A DNA stretch of 64,000 bases. It comes from DASQPA01 sp963757335. GTDB taxonomy: Bacteria; Acidobacteriota; Thermoanaerobaculia; Multivoradales; UBA5704. The position numbers and the translations under genes are program-made. The notes beneath the pieces are model-generated. The model made no database searches. It had not been told where the DNA came from and saw only the letters and a program-made list of their open reading frames with translations. The stretch is taken from NCBI GenBank assembly GCA_963757335.1, contig CAVWRJ010000021.1, positions 1 to 64,000 on the forward strand, in the 5' to 3' direction. This document shows positions 54,324 to 63,757 of this stretch, piece after piece (the stretch's first letter is position 1; each line of letters starts with the position of its first letter).

Positions 54324-55712
54324 ATGCCCGGTCTCTTCGACGACCAGGAGCCGGCGCGGCCGGCCGGCGCGGCGGAAGCGGCGGGAGCCGATACCGCACC
54401 CGGGGCCGGCTCTCCGCTCGCCGAGCGGATGCGCCCGCGCACCCTGGAAGAGGTGGTCGGCCAGCGTAAGGTGGTGGGGGAGTCGGGGTTCCTCGCCCGC
54501 GCCATCGCCGCCGACCGGGTGCCTTCGCTGATCTTCTGGGGCCCCCCGGGAGCGGGGAAGACCACCCTCGCCCGGATCATCGCCCACGCCACGAAGTCGA
54601 GCTTCCTCCCCTTCTCCGCCGTCACCTCGGGGATCAAAGAGGTCAAGGAGGTGATGGCGGAGGCCGCCCGGCGGCGGCGGGCGCAGGGGCGGCGCACCCT
54701 CCTCTTCGTCGACGAGATCCACCGCTTCAACCGCGCCCAGCAGGACGCCTTCCTCCCCTACGTCGAGAAGGGCGACATCGTACTCGTCGGGGCGACGACG
54801 GAGAACCCCTCCTTCGAGCTCAACGCCGCGCTCCTCTCCCGCTGCCGGGTGGTGGTCCTGGAGCCGCTCTCCTCCGAAGACCTCATCACCTTGCTGCAAC
54901 GGGCGCTCGCCGATCCCGAGCGGGGGCTCGGGGGCTCGGGAGTCAGCCTCGACGACGAGGCTCTGGCCCATCTCGCGCAGCTCGCCTCGGGCGATGCCAG
55001 GAAGGCGCTCAACCTCCTGGAGCTCGCGGTCGCCGACGCTCAGGAGGAGGGGGTGGAGCAGGTGGACGCCGCCGCCGTCCAGCGGGTGGCACAGAGGAAG
55101 GTGCTGCTCTACGACAAGGCCGGGGAGGAGCATTTCAACCTCATCTCGGCCCTCCACAAGTCGCTCCGCGACAGCGACGCCGACGCCGCCCTCTACTGGC
55201 TCGCCCGGATGCTCGCCGCCGGGGAGGACCCGCTCTACCTGGCGCGCCGGATGATCCGCTTCGCCAGCGAGGACGTGGGGCTCGCCGATCCCCAGGCCCT
55301 CCCCCAGGCGCTCGCCGGCTGGGAGGCCTTCCACCGTCTCGGCTCGCCCGAGGGCGAGCTCGCCCTCGCCCAGGTGGTCCTCTACCTCGCCCTCGCCCCG
55401 AAGAGCAACGCCGTCTACGTCGGCTACAAGGAGGCCCGGCGGACCGTCGAGGAGCGCCCCGCCGACCCGGTGCCGATGGCGATCCGCAACGCCTCCACCC
55501 GGCTGATGAAAGGTCTCGGCTACGGCTCGGGCTACGTCTACGCCCACGACACCGAGGAGGGGACGGCAGGGCTCGACTGCCTCCCCGAGGCGCTCGCCGG
55601 GACCGAGCTCTACGTGCCGAAGGGAGAGGGGTTCGAAGCCGAGCTCAAGAAGCGGCGAGAGGAGATTCGCGGTCGGCGGGCGCGGGCGAAGGGGAAGAAG
55701 GGGGCGGAGTAG
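54324..55712 (+). CDS. rarA: Replication-associated recombination protein A (RarA/MgsA AAA+ ATPase)
   Basis: 462 residues. The N-terminus has PLAERMRPRTLEEVVGQRKV. Walker A is FWGPPGAGKTTLARI, Walker B is LLFVDEIHRFNRAQQDAFLP, sensor 1 lies in VLVGATTENPSFELNAALLS, and the arginine finger in LLSRCRVVVLEPL. The tetramerisation part has GEEHFNLISALHKSLRDSDA, RRMIRFASEDVGLADPQALP and LAPKSNAVYVGYKEARRTVE. RarA acts at stalled replication forks with SSB. Length matches the family. A basic tail (KKRREEIRGRRARAKGKKG) ends it. It is the last gene of its strand run and converges on dsbD. Confidence 0.93.
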   Translation: MPGLFDDQEPARPAGAAEAAGADTAPGAGSPLAERMRPRTLEEVVGQRKVVGESGFLARAIAADRVPSLIFWGPPGAGKTTLARIIAHATKSSFLPFSAVTSGIKEVKEVMAEAARRRRAQGRRTLLFVDEIHRFNRAQQDAFLPYVEKGDIVLVGATTENPSFELNAALLSRCRVVVLEPLSSEDLITLLQRALADPERGLGGSGVSLDDEALAHLAQLASGDARKALNLLELAVADAQEEGVEQVDAAAVQRVAQRKVLLYDKAGEEHFNLISALHKSLRDSDADAALYWLARMLAAGEDPLYLARRMIRFASEDVGLADPQALPQALAGWEAFHRLGSPEGELALAQVVLYLALAPKSNAVYVGYKEARRTVEERPADPVPMAIRNASTRLMKGLGYGSGYVYAHDTEEGTAGLDCLPEALAGTELYVPKGEGFEAELKKRREEIRGRRARAKGKKGAE

Positions 55713-55733
55713 GGGGGCTTCGCTGCGGGAGTT

Positions 55734-57660
55734 CTACCGCGCCGCGATCTTCCTTCCCGTCGACTTCCGTACCGCCTCGACCAGCCCCTCCTTGCTCGGC
55801 AATTCGCTGAAGACCTGCGCCTCGCCTCCGGGGAGGTAGAGGAGGTAGAAGGGGATGCCGTAGCGGCCGTGCTCGGCCAGGAAGGCGCCGATCTCGTCGT
55901 TGCGGTTGGTCCAGTCGGCGCGCATGGGCACCACGGCGTGCTCGGCAAAGGCGTGGGCGACCTCCGGGGTGTCGAGCACCGCCCTTTCGTTGACCTTGCA
56001 GGTGAAGCACCAGTCGGCGGTCACGTCGACGAAGACCGGGGTGCCGGCGGCGGCGAGCGATTCCGCCCGGCTGCGGTCGAAGGTCACCCAGGGGATGAGC
56101 CCGGCGGCTTTGGCAAGGGTGCTCTGGGTCCGGGTCTCCGATCCAGCGGCGAGGGCGAGGGTCCCGAGGACGGCGACGACCATGCCGGCGGCGCCGAGGC
56201 GCCGGAGGGTGGCGGTCCCGGGAGTCGCCCCGCGGTGGTGCAGCCAGGCGAAGAGCGCCAGGACGAGCATGCCGATCTCGACCGCCGCCAACCGCTCGGG
56301 GCTCACCTCGGCGGCGAGCACGTAGAGGAGCCAGACGGCGGCGGCGGCGAGGAGGAAGCCCATCACCCCGCGGACGTTCTCCATCCAGGCTCCCGGCTTG
56401 GGCAGCAGCCGGGCGGTGCCCGGCGCCAGGGCGAGGAGGAGATAGGGGAGGGCCATCCCCAGGCCCACCGCGGTGAAGATGGCGAGGATGAGCGGCGCCT
56501 TCTGGGCGAGGGCGAAGCCGATGGCGGTGCCGAGAAACGGCGCCGAGCAGGGGGTCGCCATCAGGCTCGCGAAGAGGCCGGAGGCGAAGTGCCCGGCGAT
56601 CCCCTCGCGCGGCCCGGCGCCGCCGAGGCGGGCCAGCCGCTGCGGCAGGGGGATCTCGAACAGCCCCCAGAGGTTCAAGCAGAAGAGGACGATCACGAGG
56701 GCGAGGAAGACGACGAAGCCGGGGCGCTGGAACTGCACCCCCCAGCCCACCGCCGAGCCGGCGGCGCGGGCTGCGATGGCGGCGCCCGGCCAGGGCCCAG
56801 AAGGAGGCCAGGATGCCGGCCGCCGTGGCGAGGGCGCCCGCGGTGACCTCGGCCCGGCCGTGGCCGGCGCTCCGCACCAGACCGAAGACCTTGAGCGAGA
56901 GGACGGGCAGCACGCAGGGCATGACGTTCAAGACCAGCCCGCCGAGGAGCCCGAGGGCGAGCATCCAGAAGATGCCCTCGCCGGCCGCCGGCCGGCCGGC
57001 GGACCGTTTCACCGCCCCGGCTGCCCCGCTCCCCGCCACCCCGGCCATGCCGCCCGCACTGCCGCCGATACCGCCGATGCCGCCGAACCCGGGGACCGGC
57101 TGGCCGCCGGCGCCCACCCGCAGCTCCAGCCTGGCCTCGGTGGTCACCGGCGGCAGGCACTGCTTGTCGTTGCAGGACTGGTAGGAGAGGCTGGCGCGGA
57201 CCGGGTAGCTCCCCGCGGCGACCCCCTTGGGCAGCGCGAGGTCGGCGGCGATCGTGACCTGGTCGTCGTAGACCGCGAGCGGTTCGGGCTCGAAGGCGAA
57301 CTTCTGGAGCTTCGGCTCCGGATAGCGGAGGGCCGCCGCCGCCCAGCCCGCCGGCAGGGTGACTACGACCTCGGTGGGGATCAGGTACTCGAAGGTCGGC
57401 TTGTGGGCGTTGACGTGCCAGCCGGGGACGATCGTCACCCGGGCCGCCAGATGGGCGGTCGTCCCGGGATCGTAGGCGGTGCGGTCGGCGGCGAGCGCCA
57501 GCTTGGCCTGCTCGGGGCCGTGGATCGCCGCCGCCGCCGGGAGGGACGGCAGAGCGGCCCAGAGGACGAAGGCGAGAGCGACGGGCAGGCCGAGCCGGGC
57601 CGGACCGTGGCCCGGAGCAGGGAAAACTTGGAGCGAGCGGTGCGCTGCACGTCTGGGCAT
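55734..57660 (-). CDS. Thiol:disulfide interchange protein DsbD-like, frameshifted near 56787
   Basis: The N-terminal part has a signal peptide (LGLPVALAFVLWAALPSLPA) and a DsbD-alpha domain with the redox pair in SYQSCNDKQCLPP. After a GGIGGIGG linker the membrane domain starts LALGLLGGLVLNVMPCVLPV. At WALAG an inserted base throws the frame. In the next frame GWGVQFQRPGFVVFLALVIV leads through the second half (FASLMATPCSAPFLGTAIGF) to a thioredoxin domain with TADWCFTCKVNERAVL, ending at 55734. All three redox cysteine pairs are present. DsbD moves electrons from cytosolic thioredoxin to periplasmic proteins such as DsbC or cytochrome c maturation factors. The true gene is very likely whole. 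Confidence 0.85.
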
Positions 57661-57744
57661 GGATCTTCCCCTCGGATCTCGTCTACGAGAACAAGGCCAC
57701 CTCAGATTCTATTCGGGAATCCTAGAGGGATTTTGGTCGGCCCA

Positions 57745-57831
57745 GTCGTGTCCTCGTTGGCGCCGAGGATCTGCGACTGGCCGCGCGGAGCGCCCGAAGG
57801 AGCAGACCGCAGGCTCCAGCGAGGACACGAC
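57745..57831 (+). repeat. Dispersed palindrome, copy in a divergent promoter region
   Basis: Arms GTCGTGTCCTCG (57745-57756) and CGAGGACACGAC (57820-57831) are complementary. The core keeps GCGACTGG and CGCGGAGCGCCCGAAGGAGC but is the most diverged full copy. It lies between the start of dsbD and the start of the aminotransferase gene, so it is not at a gene end. Confidence 0.85.
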
Positions 57832-57879
57832 CATCGGTCCCGGCCCCTTGCTTCTATCCCGGTGATACTATCCCGGCCC

Positions 57880-59052
57880 GTGAAACTCTCGACGCGCATG
57901 TCGCGGATCAGCGAGTCCGCCACTCTTCGTGTGTCCCGCCAGGCCGCGGCGCTCCGCGCCCAGGGCGTCTCGATGGTGGACTTCGGCGCCGGCGAGCCGG
58001 ACTTCGACTCCCCCGCGGTCGCCGTCGAGGCCGCCCGCGACGCCCTCGCCCGCGGCTTCACCCGCTACACGCCGGGGAGCGGCACCCCGGAGCTCCGCCA
58101 GGCGGTCGCCGAGTCCTGCCGGGTGCGCTACGGCTCCCCCTGGACCGCCGCTCAGTCGGTGATCACCGTCGGCGGCAAGGCGGCGCTCTTCGAGCTCGCC
58201 CTCGCTCTCTACGAGGCCGGCCAGGAGGTGATCATCCCCTCCCCCTGCTGGGTGAGCTTCCCGGACCAGGTCCGCTTCGCCGGCGCCGAGCCGGTCACCG
58301 TCCCGACCTGCGGGAAGGACGGTTTCCGCATCCACGCCGGCCCGATTTTGGACGCCATCACCGACCGCACCCGCGCCATTCTCTTGAACTCCCCCTCGAA
58401 CCCCACCGGCGGCATCGTCTGGGCCGAGGACCTGCGGGAGATCGTGCGGACGGCGGCGGAGCGGGGCATCCTCGTCGTCTCGGACGAGACCTACGAGCGG
58501 CTGGTCTACGACGGCGTCCCGCACGCCAGCGCGGCGAGCCTCGCCGCCGAGTTCCCGGAGACGGTTGTCCTCGTCGGCTCGTTCTCCAAGAGCTACGCCA
58601 TGACCGGCTGGCGGATCGGCTACACCCTGGGGCCGGTCGACGTCATCCGCGCCGTCGAGCAGATCCAGAGCCACGCGACCTCGAACCCCACCTCGTTCGC
58701 CATGGTCGGCGCGCTCGCCGCGCTCACCGGGGCCGAGGCGGAGATCGAGACGATGCTCGCCGCCTACCAGGCGCGGCGCGACTTCCTCATCCCCCGCCTG
58801 AACGAGCTGCCCGGCTTCGAATGCCGGCCGCCGTCCGGCGCCTTCTACGCCTTCCCTCGGGTCACCGGCTGCTACGGGCCGGGGCGCCAGGGCTCGGTCG
58901 AGCTCACCGAGTTCCTGCTCGCCGAGGCGCGGGTGGCGGTCGTGCCGGGGGCGGCCTTCGGCTCGGACGAGCACATCCGCATCTCCTTCGCCTGCTCCCG
59001 TGCCACCCTGGAAGAGGGGCTCCTGCGGATGGCCGCGGTGCTCAAAACTTAA
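57880..59052 (+). CDS. Class I/II pyridoxal phosphate aminotransferase (aspartate type)
   Basis: 390 residues from a GTG at 57880 (MKLSTRMSRISESATLRVSR), which matches the usual start of the AspC-like group; an ATG at 57898 is possible. PLP-fold blocks are FGAGEPDFDSPAVAVEAARD, GGKAALFELALALYEAGQEV, the Asn-Pro pair in LLNSPSNPTGGIVW, the ring-stacking DETYERLVYDG, the PLP lysine in GSFSKSYAMTGWRIGY, and the carboxylate-binding Arg in HIRISFACS. It moves amino groups between aspartate-like donors and 2-oxoglutarate. Cytosolic. The M2 peptidase follows 15 nt later, so they are probably co-transcribed. Confidence 0.92.
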   Translation: MKLSTRMSRISESATLRVSRQAAALRAQGVSMVDFGAGEPDFDSPAVAVEAARDALARGFTRYTPGSGTPELRQAVAESCRVRYGSPWTAAQSVITVGGKAALFELALALYEAGQEVIIPSPCWVSFPDQVRFAGAEPVTVPTCGKDGFRIHAGPILDAITDRTRAILLNSPSNPTGGIVWAEDLREIVRTAAERGILVVSDETYERLVYDGVPHASAASLAAEFPETVVLVGSFSKSYAMTGWRIGYTLGPVDVIRAVEQIQSHATSNPTSFAMVGALAALTGAEAEIETMLAAYQARRDFLIPRLNELPGFECRPPSGAFYAFPRVTGCYGPGRQGSVELTEFLLAEARVAVVPGAAFGSDEHIRISFACSRATLEEGLLRMAAVLKT

Positions 59053-59067
59053 AAATCTGGAGAGACC

Positions 59068-60939
59068 ATGAAGCGCGAGATCCGAACCCTCCGCCTGACC
59101 GCGATCCTGCTCGGCGGTGCGGCGCTCCTGCTCTGCGCCGGCCCGCCCGTTATCGCAGCCGCTGCCGCCCCTGCCGCCACTGCCGCCGCAACCGGCGCGA
59201 CCCCGGCGCCGACCGTCGAGGAGGCGCGGAAGTTCGTCGCCGACGCCGAGGAGCGCCTGCGCCAGCTGTCGGTCGACGCCCAGCGCGCGAGCTGGGTCCA
59301 GGAGACCTACATCACCCAGGACACCGAGATCCTGACCGCCCAGGCGAACGAGAAGGCGATCACGGTCGGGGTGGAGCTCGCCAAGCAGGCGAGCCGCTGG
59401 AACGGCGTCGCCCTGCCAGCCGACCTCTCCCGGAAGCTCGACCTCCTGAAGCGCGGCCTGACCCTCGCGGCGCCCGCCGACCCCAAAAAGACCGCCGAGC
59501 TCTCTCAGCTCGCGGCTTCGCTCGACTCCGAGTACGGCTCCGGCAAGTACTGCCCCCAGGGGCCGGCCGGCAAGTGCCTGGAGTTCTCCGATCTCGAAGA
59601 GACGATGGAGAAGAGCCGCGACCCCAAGGTGCTCCTCGACGCCTGGCTCGGCTGGCACACCATCTCGCCCCCCATGCGCGAGCCCTACGCGCGGCTGGTC
59701 GTCCTCGCCAACGAGGGGGCGCGCGAGCTGGGCTACAAGGATACCGGCGCCATGTGGCGCTCGAAGTACGACATGCCGCCCGACGCCTTCGCGGCCGAGC
59801 TCGACCGGCTGTGGGACCAGGTCCGGCCGCTCTACGACTCGCTCCACTGCTACGTGCGGGGGAAGCTCAACGAGAAGTACGGGAACGCGGTGGTGCCGCT
59901 CGACCAGCCGATCCCGGCGCACCTTCTGGGCAACATGTGGGCCCAGGAGTGGCAGAACATCTACGACGTCGTCGCCCCGCCGCAGGCCGCTCCCGGCTAC
60001 GACCTGACCGAGCGCCTCAAGGCGAAGAACACCACCCCGGTCGAGATGATGAAGTACGGCGAGCACTTCTTCACCTCGCTCGGCTTCCCGCCGCTCCCCG
60101 CGACCTTCTGGGAGCGCTCGATGATCACCAAGCCGCGCGACCGGAACGTCGTCTGCCATCCGAGCGCCTGGGACATCGACAACCAGGACGACCTGCGGAT
60201 CAAGATGTGCACCCAGGTCACCGCCGACGACTTCTTGACCATCCACCACGAGCTGGGGCACAACTTCTACCAGCGCGCCTACAAGAAGCAGCCGGTCCTC
60301 TACGAGGACAGCGCCAACGACGGCTTCCACGAGGCGGTGGGCGACACCATCGCCCTCTCGGTCACCCCGGAGTACTTGAAAGAGGTCCGCCTGATCGACA
60401 AGGTTCCCGATCCCTCGAAGGACCTCGGCATCCTCATGCACAAGGCGCTCGAGAAGATCGCCTTCCTCCCCTTCGGCCTGCTCATCGACCAGTGGCGCTG
60501 GAAGGTCTACTCCGGCGAGATCAAGCCCGCCGACTACAACCGGGCCTGGTGGGAGCTGCGCCAGAAGTACCAGGGCGTCCGGCCGCCGGTGGCGCGGAGC
60601 GAGAAGGACTTCGATCCAGGCGCCAAGTACCACGTGCCGGGAAACGTCCCCTACACCCGCTACTTCCTCGCCGACATCCTGCAGTTCGACTTCCATCGCG
60701 GCCTCTGCAAGGCGGCCGGCCAGAAGGGGCCGCTCAACCGCTGCTCGATCTACGGCAACAAGGAGGCGGGGCAGGTGCTCGCGCGGATGCTCGAAATGGG
60801 CCAGAGCCGGCCCTGGCCGGAGGCTTTGAAGACCGTGACCGGCAGCGAGAAGATGGATGCGACCGCCATCCTCGACTACTTCGCCCCCTTGAAGACCTGG
60901 CTCGACCAGCAGAACCAGGGCAAGAAGTGCGGCTGGTAG
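59068..60939 (+). CDS. M2-family peptidyl-dipeptidase (ACE-like)
   Basis: 623 residues with a signal peptide (LTAILLGGAALLLCAGPPVI) and a short Ala-rich spacer. The zinc site is DFLTIHHELGHNFYQRAY (HExGH, near residue 393) with the downstream Glu in DSANDGFHEAVGDTIALS. Conserved blocks include KYDMPPDAFAAELDRLWDQV, HCYVRGKLNEKYG, and AHLLGNMWAQEWQNIYDVV. Chloride and substrate regions near VPYTRYFLADILQFDFHRGL also fit. It removes C-terminal dipeptides and is probably periplasmic or secreted. Bacterial M2 enzymes occur mainly in Acidobacteria and Xanthomonadales. The length is typical for a single-domain ACE. Confidence 0.92.
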   Translation: MKREIRTLRLTAILLGGAALLLCAGPPVIAAAAAPAATAAATGATPAPTVEEARKFVADAEERLRQLSVDAQRASWVQETYITQDTEILTAQANEKAITVGVELAKQASRWNGVALPADLSRKLDLLKRGLTLAAPADPKKTAELSQLAASLDSEYGSGKYCPQGPAGKCLEFSDLEETMEKSRDPKVLLDAWLGWHTISPPMREPYARLVVLANEGARELGYKDTGAMWRSKYDMPPDAFAAELDRLWDQVRPLYDSLHCYVRGKLNEKYGNAVVPLDQPIPAHLLGNMWAQEWQNIYDVVAPPQAAPGYDLTERLKAKNTTPVEMMKYGEHFFTSLGFPPLPATFWERSMITKPRDRNVVCHPSAWDIDNQDDLRIKMCTQVTADDFLTIHHELGHNFYQRAYKKQPVLYEDSANDGFHEAVGDTIALSVTPEYLKEVRLIDKVPDPSKDLGILMHKALEKIAFLPFGLLIDQWRWKVYSGEIKPADYNRAWWELRQKYQGVRPPVARSEKDFDPGAKYHVPGNVPYTRYFLADILQFDFHRGLCKAAGQKGPLNRCSIYGNKEAGQVLARMLEMGQSRPWPEALKTVTGSEKMDATAILDYFAPLKTWLDQQNQGKKCGW

Positions 60940-60940
60940 G

Positions 60941-61477
60941 ATGAGAGAGAACGCTGGCAGCACCGCCGGGGTGCCCGACCGGCCGCGCGCGGAGGAGCCC
61001 GACGCGGTGATGGCCCGGAACATCGCCGGGGTGCGGATCGAGCGGGTGCCGGGCCATCACGACCACCGCGGCGCCCTCTACCCCTTTCTCGACTTCTCGC
61101 GCCCCTTCTGGTCGGAGCCGGTGGTGCACGGCTACCTGTTCACCCTGAGAAGGGGGCGCATCAAGGGGTGGGGGATGCACGAGCGGCAGGCCGACCGCTA
61201 CTTCGTGCTCTCTGGCGACCTCCGGGTGGTGCTCTACGACGGGCGCGACGGCTCGCCCGACAAGGGGCACTTCTGCGAGTTCCAGTTCACCCGCGAGAGC
61301 GCCGGCCTCCTCTTCATTCCGCCCGGGGTCTGGCACGCCACCCAGAACTGGGGCGGTACCTTGGGCCGCATCGCCAACTTCCCCACCGTGCGCTTCGATC
61401 CCGCGGACCCCGACAAGTACCGCCTCGATCCCCACTCCGGCACCATCCCCTTCGACTGGAGCCTGCGCGACAGCTGA
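60941..61477 (+). CDS. RmlC-like cupin (dTDP-4-dehydrorhamnose 3,5-epimerase-related)
   Basis: 178 residues starting one base after the M2 peptidase stop. After a polar N-terminus, the cupin barrel has the pattern IAGVRIERVPGHHDHRGALY, VVHGYLFTLRRGRIKGWGMH, RQADRYFVLSGDLRVVLYDG, and LLFIPPGVWHATQNWGG. These match the RmlC-related sugar epimerase group, although the classical catalytic His-Asp pair is not clear to me. It might act on a nucleotide sugar, in line with the glycosyltransferase gene that converges on it, but that link is inference. The stop is followed 6 nt later by a dispersed palindrome. Confidence 0.8.
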   Translation: MRENAGSTAGVPDRPRAEEPDAVMARNIAGVRIERVPGHHDHRGALYPFLDFSRPFWSEPVVHGYLFTLRRGRIKGWGMHERQADRYFVLSGDLRVVLYDGRDGSPDKGHFCEFQFTRESAGLLFIPPGVWHATQNWGGTLGRIANFPTVRFDPADPDKYRLDPHSGTIPFDWSLRDS

Positions 61478-61482
61478 TTTTT

Positions 61483-61572
61483 GCACCGGGGTCCGTTTGA
61501 ACCTGCGGGCGGTCTCCTTCGGGCGCTCCGCGCAGCCAGTCGTCCGTCCTCGGATTCAAACGGACCCGGTGC
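61483..61572. repeat. Dispersed palindrome, copy at the cupin/GT2 convergent junction
   Basis: Left arm GCACCGGGGTCCGTTTGAA (61483-61501) pairs with TTCAAACGGACCCGGTGC (61555-61572) with one bulged base. The core is in reverse orientation (CTGCGGGCGG, CTCCTTCGGGCGCTCCGCGC). It begins 6 nt after one stop codon and ends 4 nt before the other. Confidence 0.9.
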
Positions 61573-61575
61573 CGA

Positions 61576-62715
61576 TCAGCGGGAGCCGCGGAGGAAGCGG
61601 AAGACGGGGAGGAGCCGAAGATAGAGCCGCCACCAGCGGCCACGCTCGATGGCATCCAGGGTGGTGGCGCGGGCGCGGAGCTCGGCGGCCTCCGCCAGCG
61701 CCGCTTCGAGGGCCGCGGTGAGGTGGTCGGCATAGGCGCGCTGGAGCGCCAGGTTCCGCTCCAGATGGAGCCGCTCCTGCCGAGCGGGATCGAACGCGGA
61801 TCTTTCGGGGGCCGCAGCGCCCGCGGCGCCCGGCGGCGGAGCTTGACGAGCCCTTTCGGCCCCATCCTCCGCCCGCGCCAGGGCGCGCCCGACCGCCGCG
61901 GCCGAATCCTCCTCCCCCCGCGGCTCGTGCTCTGCTAGCGCGCCCTCCCACTTCTCCAGAAAGAGCCGGCGGTTCCGCTGGGTGACGAAGAGCCGGAAGC
62001 GGATCTCGCCGCTCGCCCCCCGGTGATGGCGGATGACCGACCGCGGCTCGTACCAGACGACCTGGCCGCGCCGGCGGATGGCCATGGCGAGGTCGACGTC
62101 CACGTAGTAGGCGGGGAAGAACCGCTCGTCGAGCCCGCCCACGGCGTCCCAGGTGGCGGCGCGGACGAGGAGCGAGCTCGTGCCGCAGTAGTCGACCGCC
62201 CGGGGCTGGTCGAACGCCGAGGGCGGCGGCACGGGGCCGATCCAGGGCGGGGCGGTGGTGGCGTCCCGCCAGAGGATCATGCCGGCGTTCTGGAGGCTGC
62301 CGTCGGGATGGAGGACCTTGCCGCCCACCGCGCCGGCCTCGGGGTGCGCCTCGGCCGCCGCGACCAGCGCTTCCAGCCACCCCGGCTCGATCTCCGCGTC
62401 GTCGTGGAGAATCACCAGGTACTCGCCCCGCGCGAGGGCGCGCCCCCGGTTGCCGGCCCCCGCGAGCCCGAGATTGACCGGCGAGGCGACGATCCGCACC
62501 CCGATTCGTACCCCGGCGATGGTCTCCCGCAGCAACGCCTCGGCCACGGAGGAGGGAGCGTTGAGCACCACCAGGGTCTCGAAGGGGATGCGGCGCGGTC
62601 CGTGCAATGCCAGAGAACGCAGGCAGGCGTAGAGAAGCTCGGGACGAGCCGCGGCGGGGATGACGATGGAGACCCGCGGCGCGGCGGGGGCGGGGAGAGT
62701 CAGGCTTTCGGGCAT
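61576..62715 (-). CDS. Family 2 glycosyltransferase
   Basis: 379 residues of the GT-A fold. The N-terminus has VSIVIPAAARPELLYACLRS, then the metal-binding region EYLVILHDDAEIEPGWLEAL, VGGKVLHPDGSLQNAGM, and DEDFFPAYYVDVDL-like GGLDERFFPAYYVDVDLAMA. The last part is a long helical tail (RQERLHLERNLALQRAYADH, LEAALAEAAELRARATTLDA) ending with a basic hydrophobic segment (WWRLYLRLLPVFRFLRG) that may touch the membrane. It resembles rhamnosyl- or mannosyl-transferases of surface polysaccharide clusters; donor and acceptor are unknown. It converges on the cupin gene. Confidence 0.88.
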   Translation of the reverse strand: MPESLTLPAPAAPRVSIVIPAAARPELLYACLRSLALHGPRRIPFETLVVLNAPSSVAEALLRETIAGVRIGVRIVASPVNLGLAGAGNRGRALARGEYLVILHDDAEIEPGWLEALVAAAEAHPEAGAVGGKVLHPDGSLQNAGMILWRDATTAPPWIGPVPPPSAFDQPRAVDYCGTSSLLVRAATWDAVGGLDERFFPAYYVDVDLAMAIRRRGQVVWYEPRSVIRHHRGASGEIRFRLFVTQRNRRLFLEKWEGALAEHEPRGEEDSAAAVGRALARAEDGAERARQAPPPGAAGAAAPERSAFDPARQERLHLERNLALQRAYADHLTAALEAALAEAAELRARATTLDAIERGRWWRLYLRLLPVFRFLRGSR

Positions 62716-62965
62716 GCGATGGGTCGATCGGTTCTCACTCCGGGTGGAGCACCGGCGACCGGGAGCGCATCCAGGGGTACAGACTCTCTCTCCATCTGGT
62801 CGGGATCGCCGACAGGCAGGGACATGGCCTCGAGCTGTCGAACCGCAGCCAACCGCGACTTCCGTAAGTCGAGCCCGTACTCATCCCTATCCATGAAAGC
62901 AGGGTACGATCTCTCACTGGAAGCGTCAACGCCTCAGCCAAGAGGTGCGAGTGGAGCCGTGGAGT

Positions 62966-63469
62966 ATGGTTGACCCCATGAATCCGGAGACCGCCTCTCT
63001 CGTCCGCCTCCTGGGCGCCCTCCTCGTCCTCGGCGGGCTCGTGGGGACGGTCCTTCCGGCCCTTCCCGGGGCGCCGCTCGCTCTGGCCGGCTTCGTCCTC
63101 GCCGCCTGGGCGGACAACTTTCAGCGGGTGGGGTGGTTCACCCTCACGATTCTCGCCCTCTTGACCGTGGTCTCCATGGTTCTCGACTTCCTCGCCACCC
63201 GCCACGGTGCCAAACGGGCCGGTGCCAGCACCCTGGCGATGATCGGAGCGACGGTCGGCACGCTCGTGGGCCTCTTCTTCTCCATTCCCGGCCTCATCCT
63301 CGGGCCCTTTCTCGGCGCCTTTGCCGGCGAGTACATCGCGCGCCGGAACTGGCGTCAGGCGGGGAAGGCCGGCCTGGGGACCTGGCTGGGCCTGGTCGTC
63401 GGCACCGCGCTCAAGATCGCCGTGATCTTCGCGATGATCGGAATTTTCCTTCTCTCTTATGCTTTGTAG
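62966..63469 (+). CDS. DUF456 family membrane protein
   Basis: About 167 residues, with ATGs at 62966 and 62978 both possible. Four to five transmembrane segments are visible: LLGALLVLGGLVGTVLPALP, ALAGFVLAAWADNF, FTLTILALLTVVSMVLDFLA, GATVGTLVGLFFSIPGLILG, and LVVGTALKIAVIFAMIGIFL. The Gly-rich pattern GPFLGAFAGEYIARRNWRQA is a mark of DUF456. The function is unknown; the gene family is widespread in inner membranes. No clear operon partner is seen, although the next small gene starts 18 nt later. Confidence 0.85.
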   Translation: MVDPMNPETASLVRLLGALLVLGGLVGTVLPALPGAPLALAGFVLAAWADNFQRVGWFTLTILALLTVVSMVLDFLATRHGAKRAGASTLAMIGATVGTLVGLFFSIPGLILGPFLGAFAGEYIARRNWRQAGKAGLGTWLGLVVGTALKIAVIFAMIGIFLLSYAL

Positions 63470-63487
63470 CGGACGGGAGGTATACGC

Positions 63488-63757
63488 TTGAGCACGATGC
63501 GAACGACGAGGCGGCTCTGCTGCCATCTGCGCTGGCGGGAGCTGGAGAGCGAGACCGCCCCGGACTCGCCGCACCCCTCTTCCGCCGCCGGCTTCTTCTG
63601 GTGCACCCACACCTTGAGCCACATCGGTCCGGACGACCGGGTCGCCGACGAGGCGAGCTGCCGGCCCGGCCGGGTCTGCTTCGAGGACGTCTGCCCGCCG
63701 GAACGAGCGGAAGTGCCGGCGGCGGACCATCCCGCGACCGGGAACCCGGTGGGATGA
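63488..63757 (+). CDS. Small Cys-rich hypothetical protein
   Basis: 89 residues from a TTG at 63488, preferred because GGGAGG lies 7 nt upstream; the ATG at 63497 is too far from it. Six cysteines are present: a CCH near the N-terminus, FFWCTHTLSHIGPDDR in the middle, and CRPGRVCFEDVC near the end, with several histidines, so metal binding is possible. There is no signal peptide. No family is recognised. Its stop overlaps the ATG of the next gene (ATGA), which suggests coupled translation. Confidence 0.6.
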   Translation: MSTMRTTRRLCCHLRWRELESETAPDSPHPSSAAGFFWCTHTLSHIGPDDRVADEASCRPGRVCFEDVCPPERAEVPAADHPATGNPVG

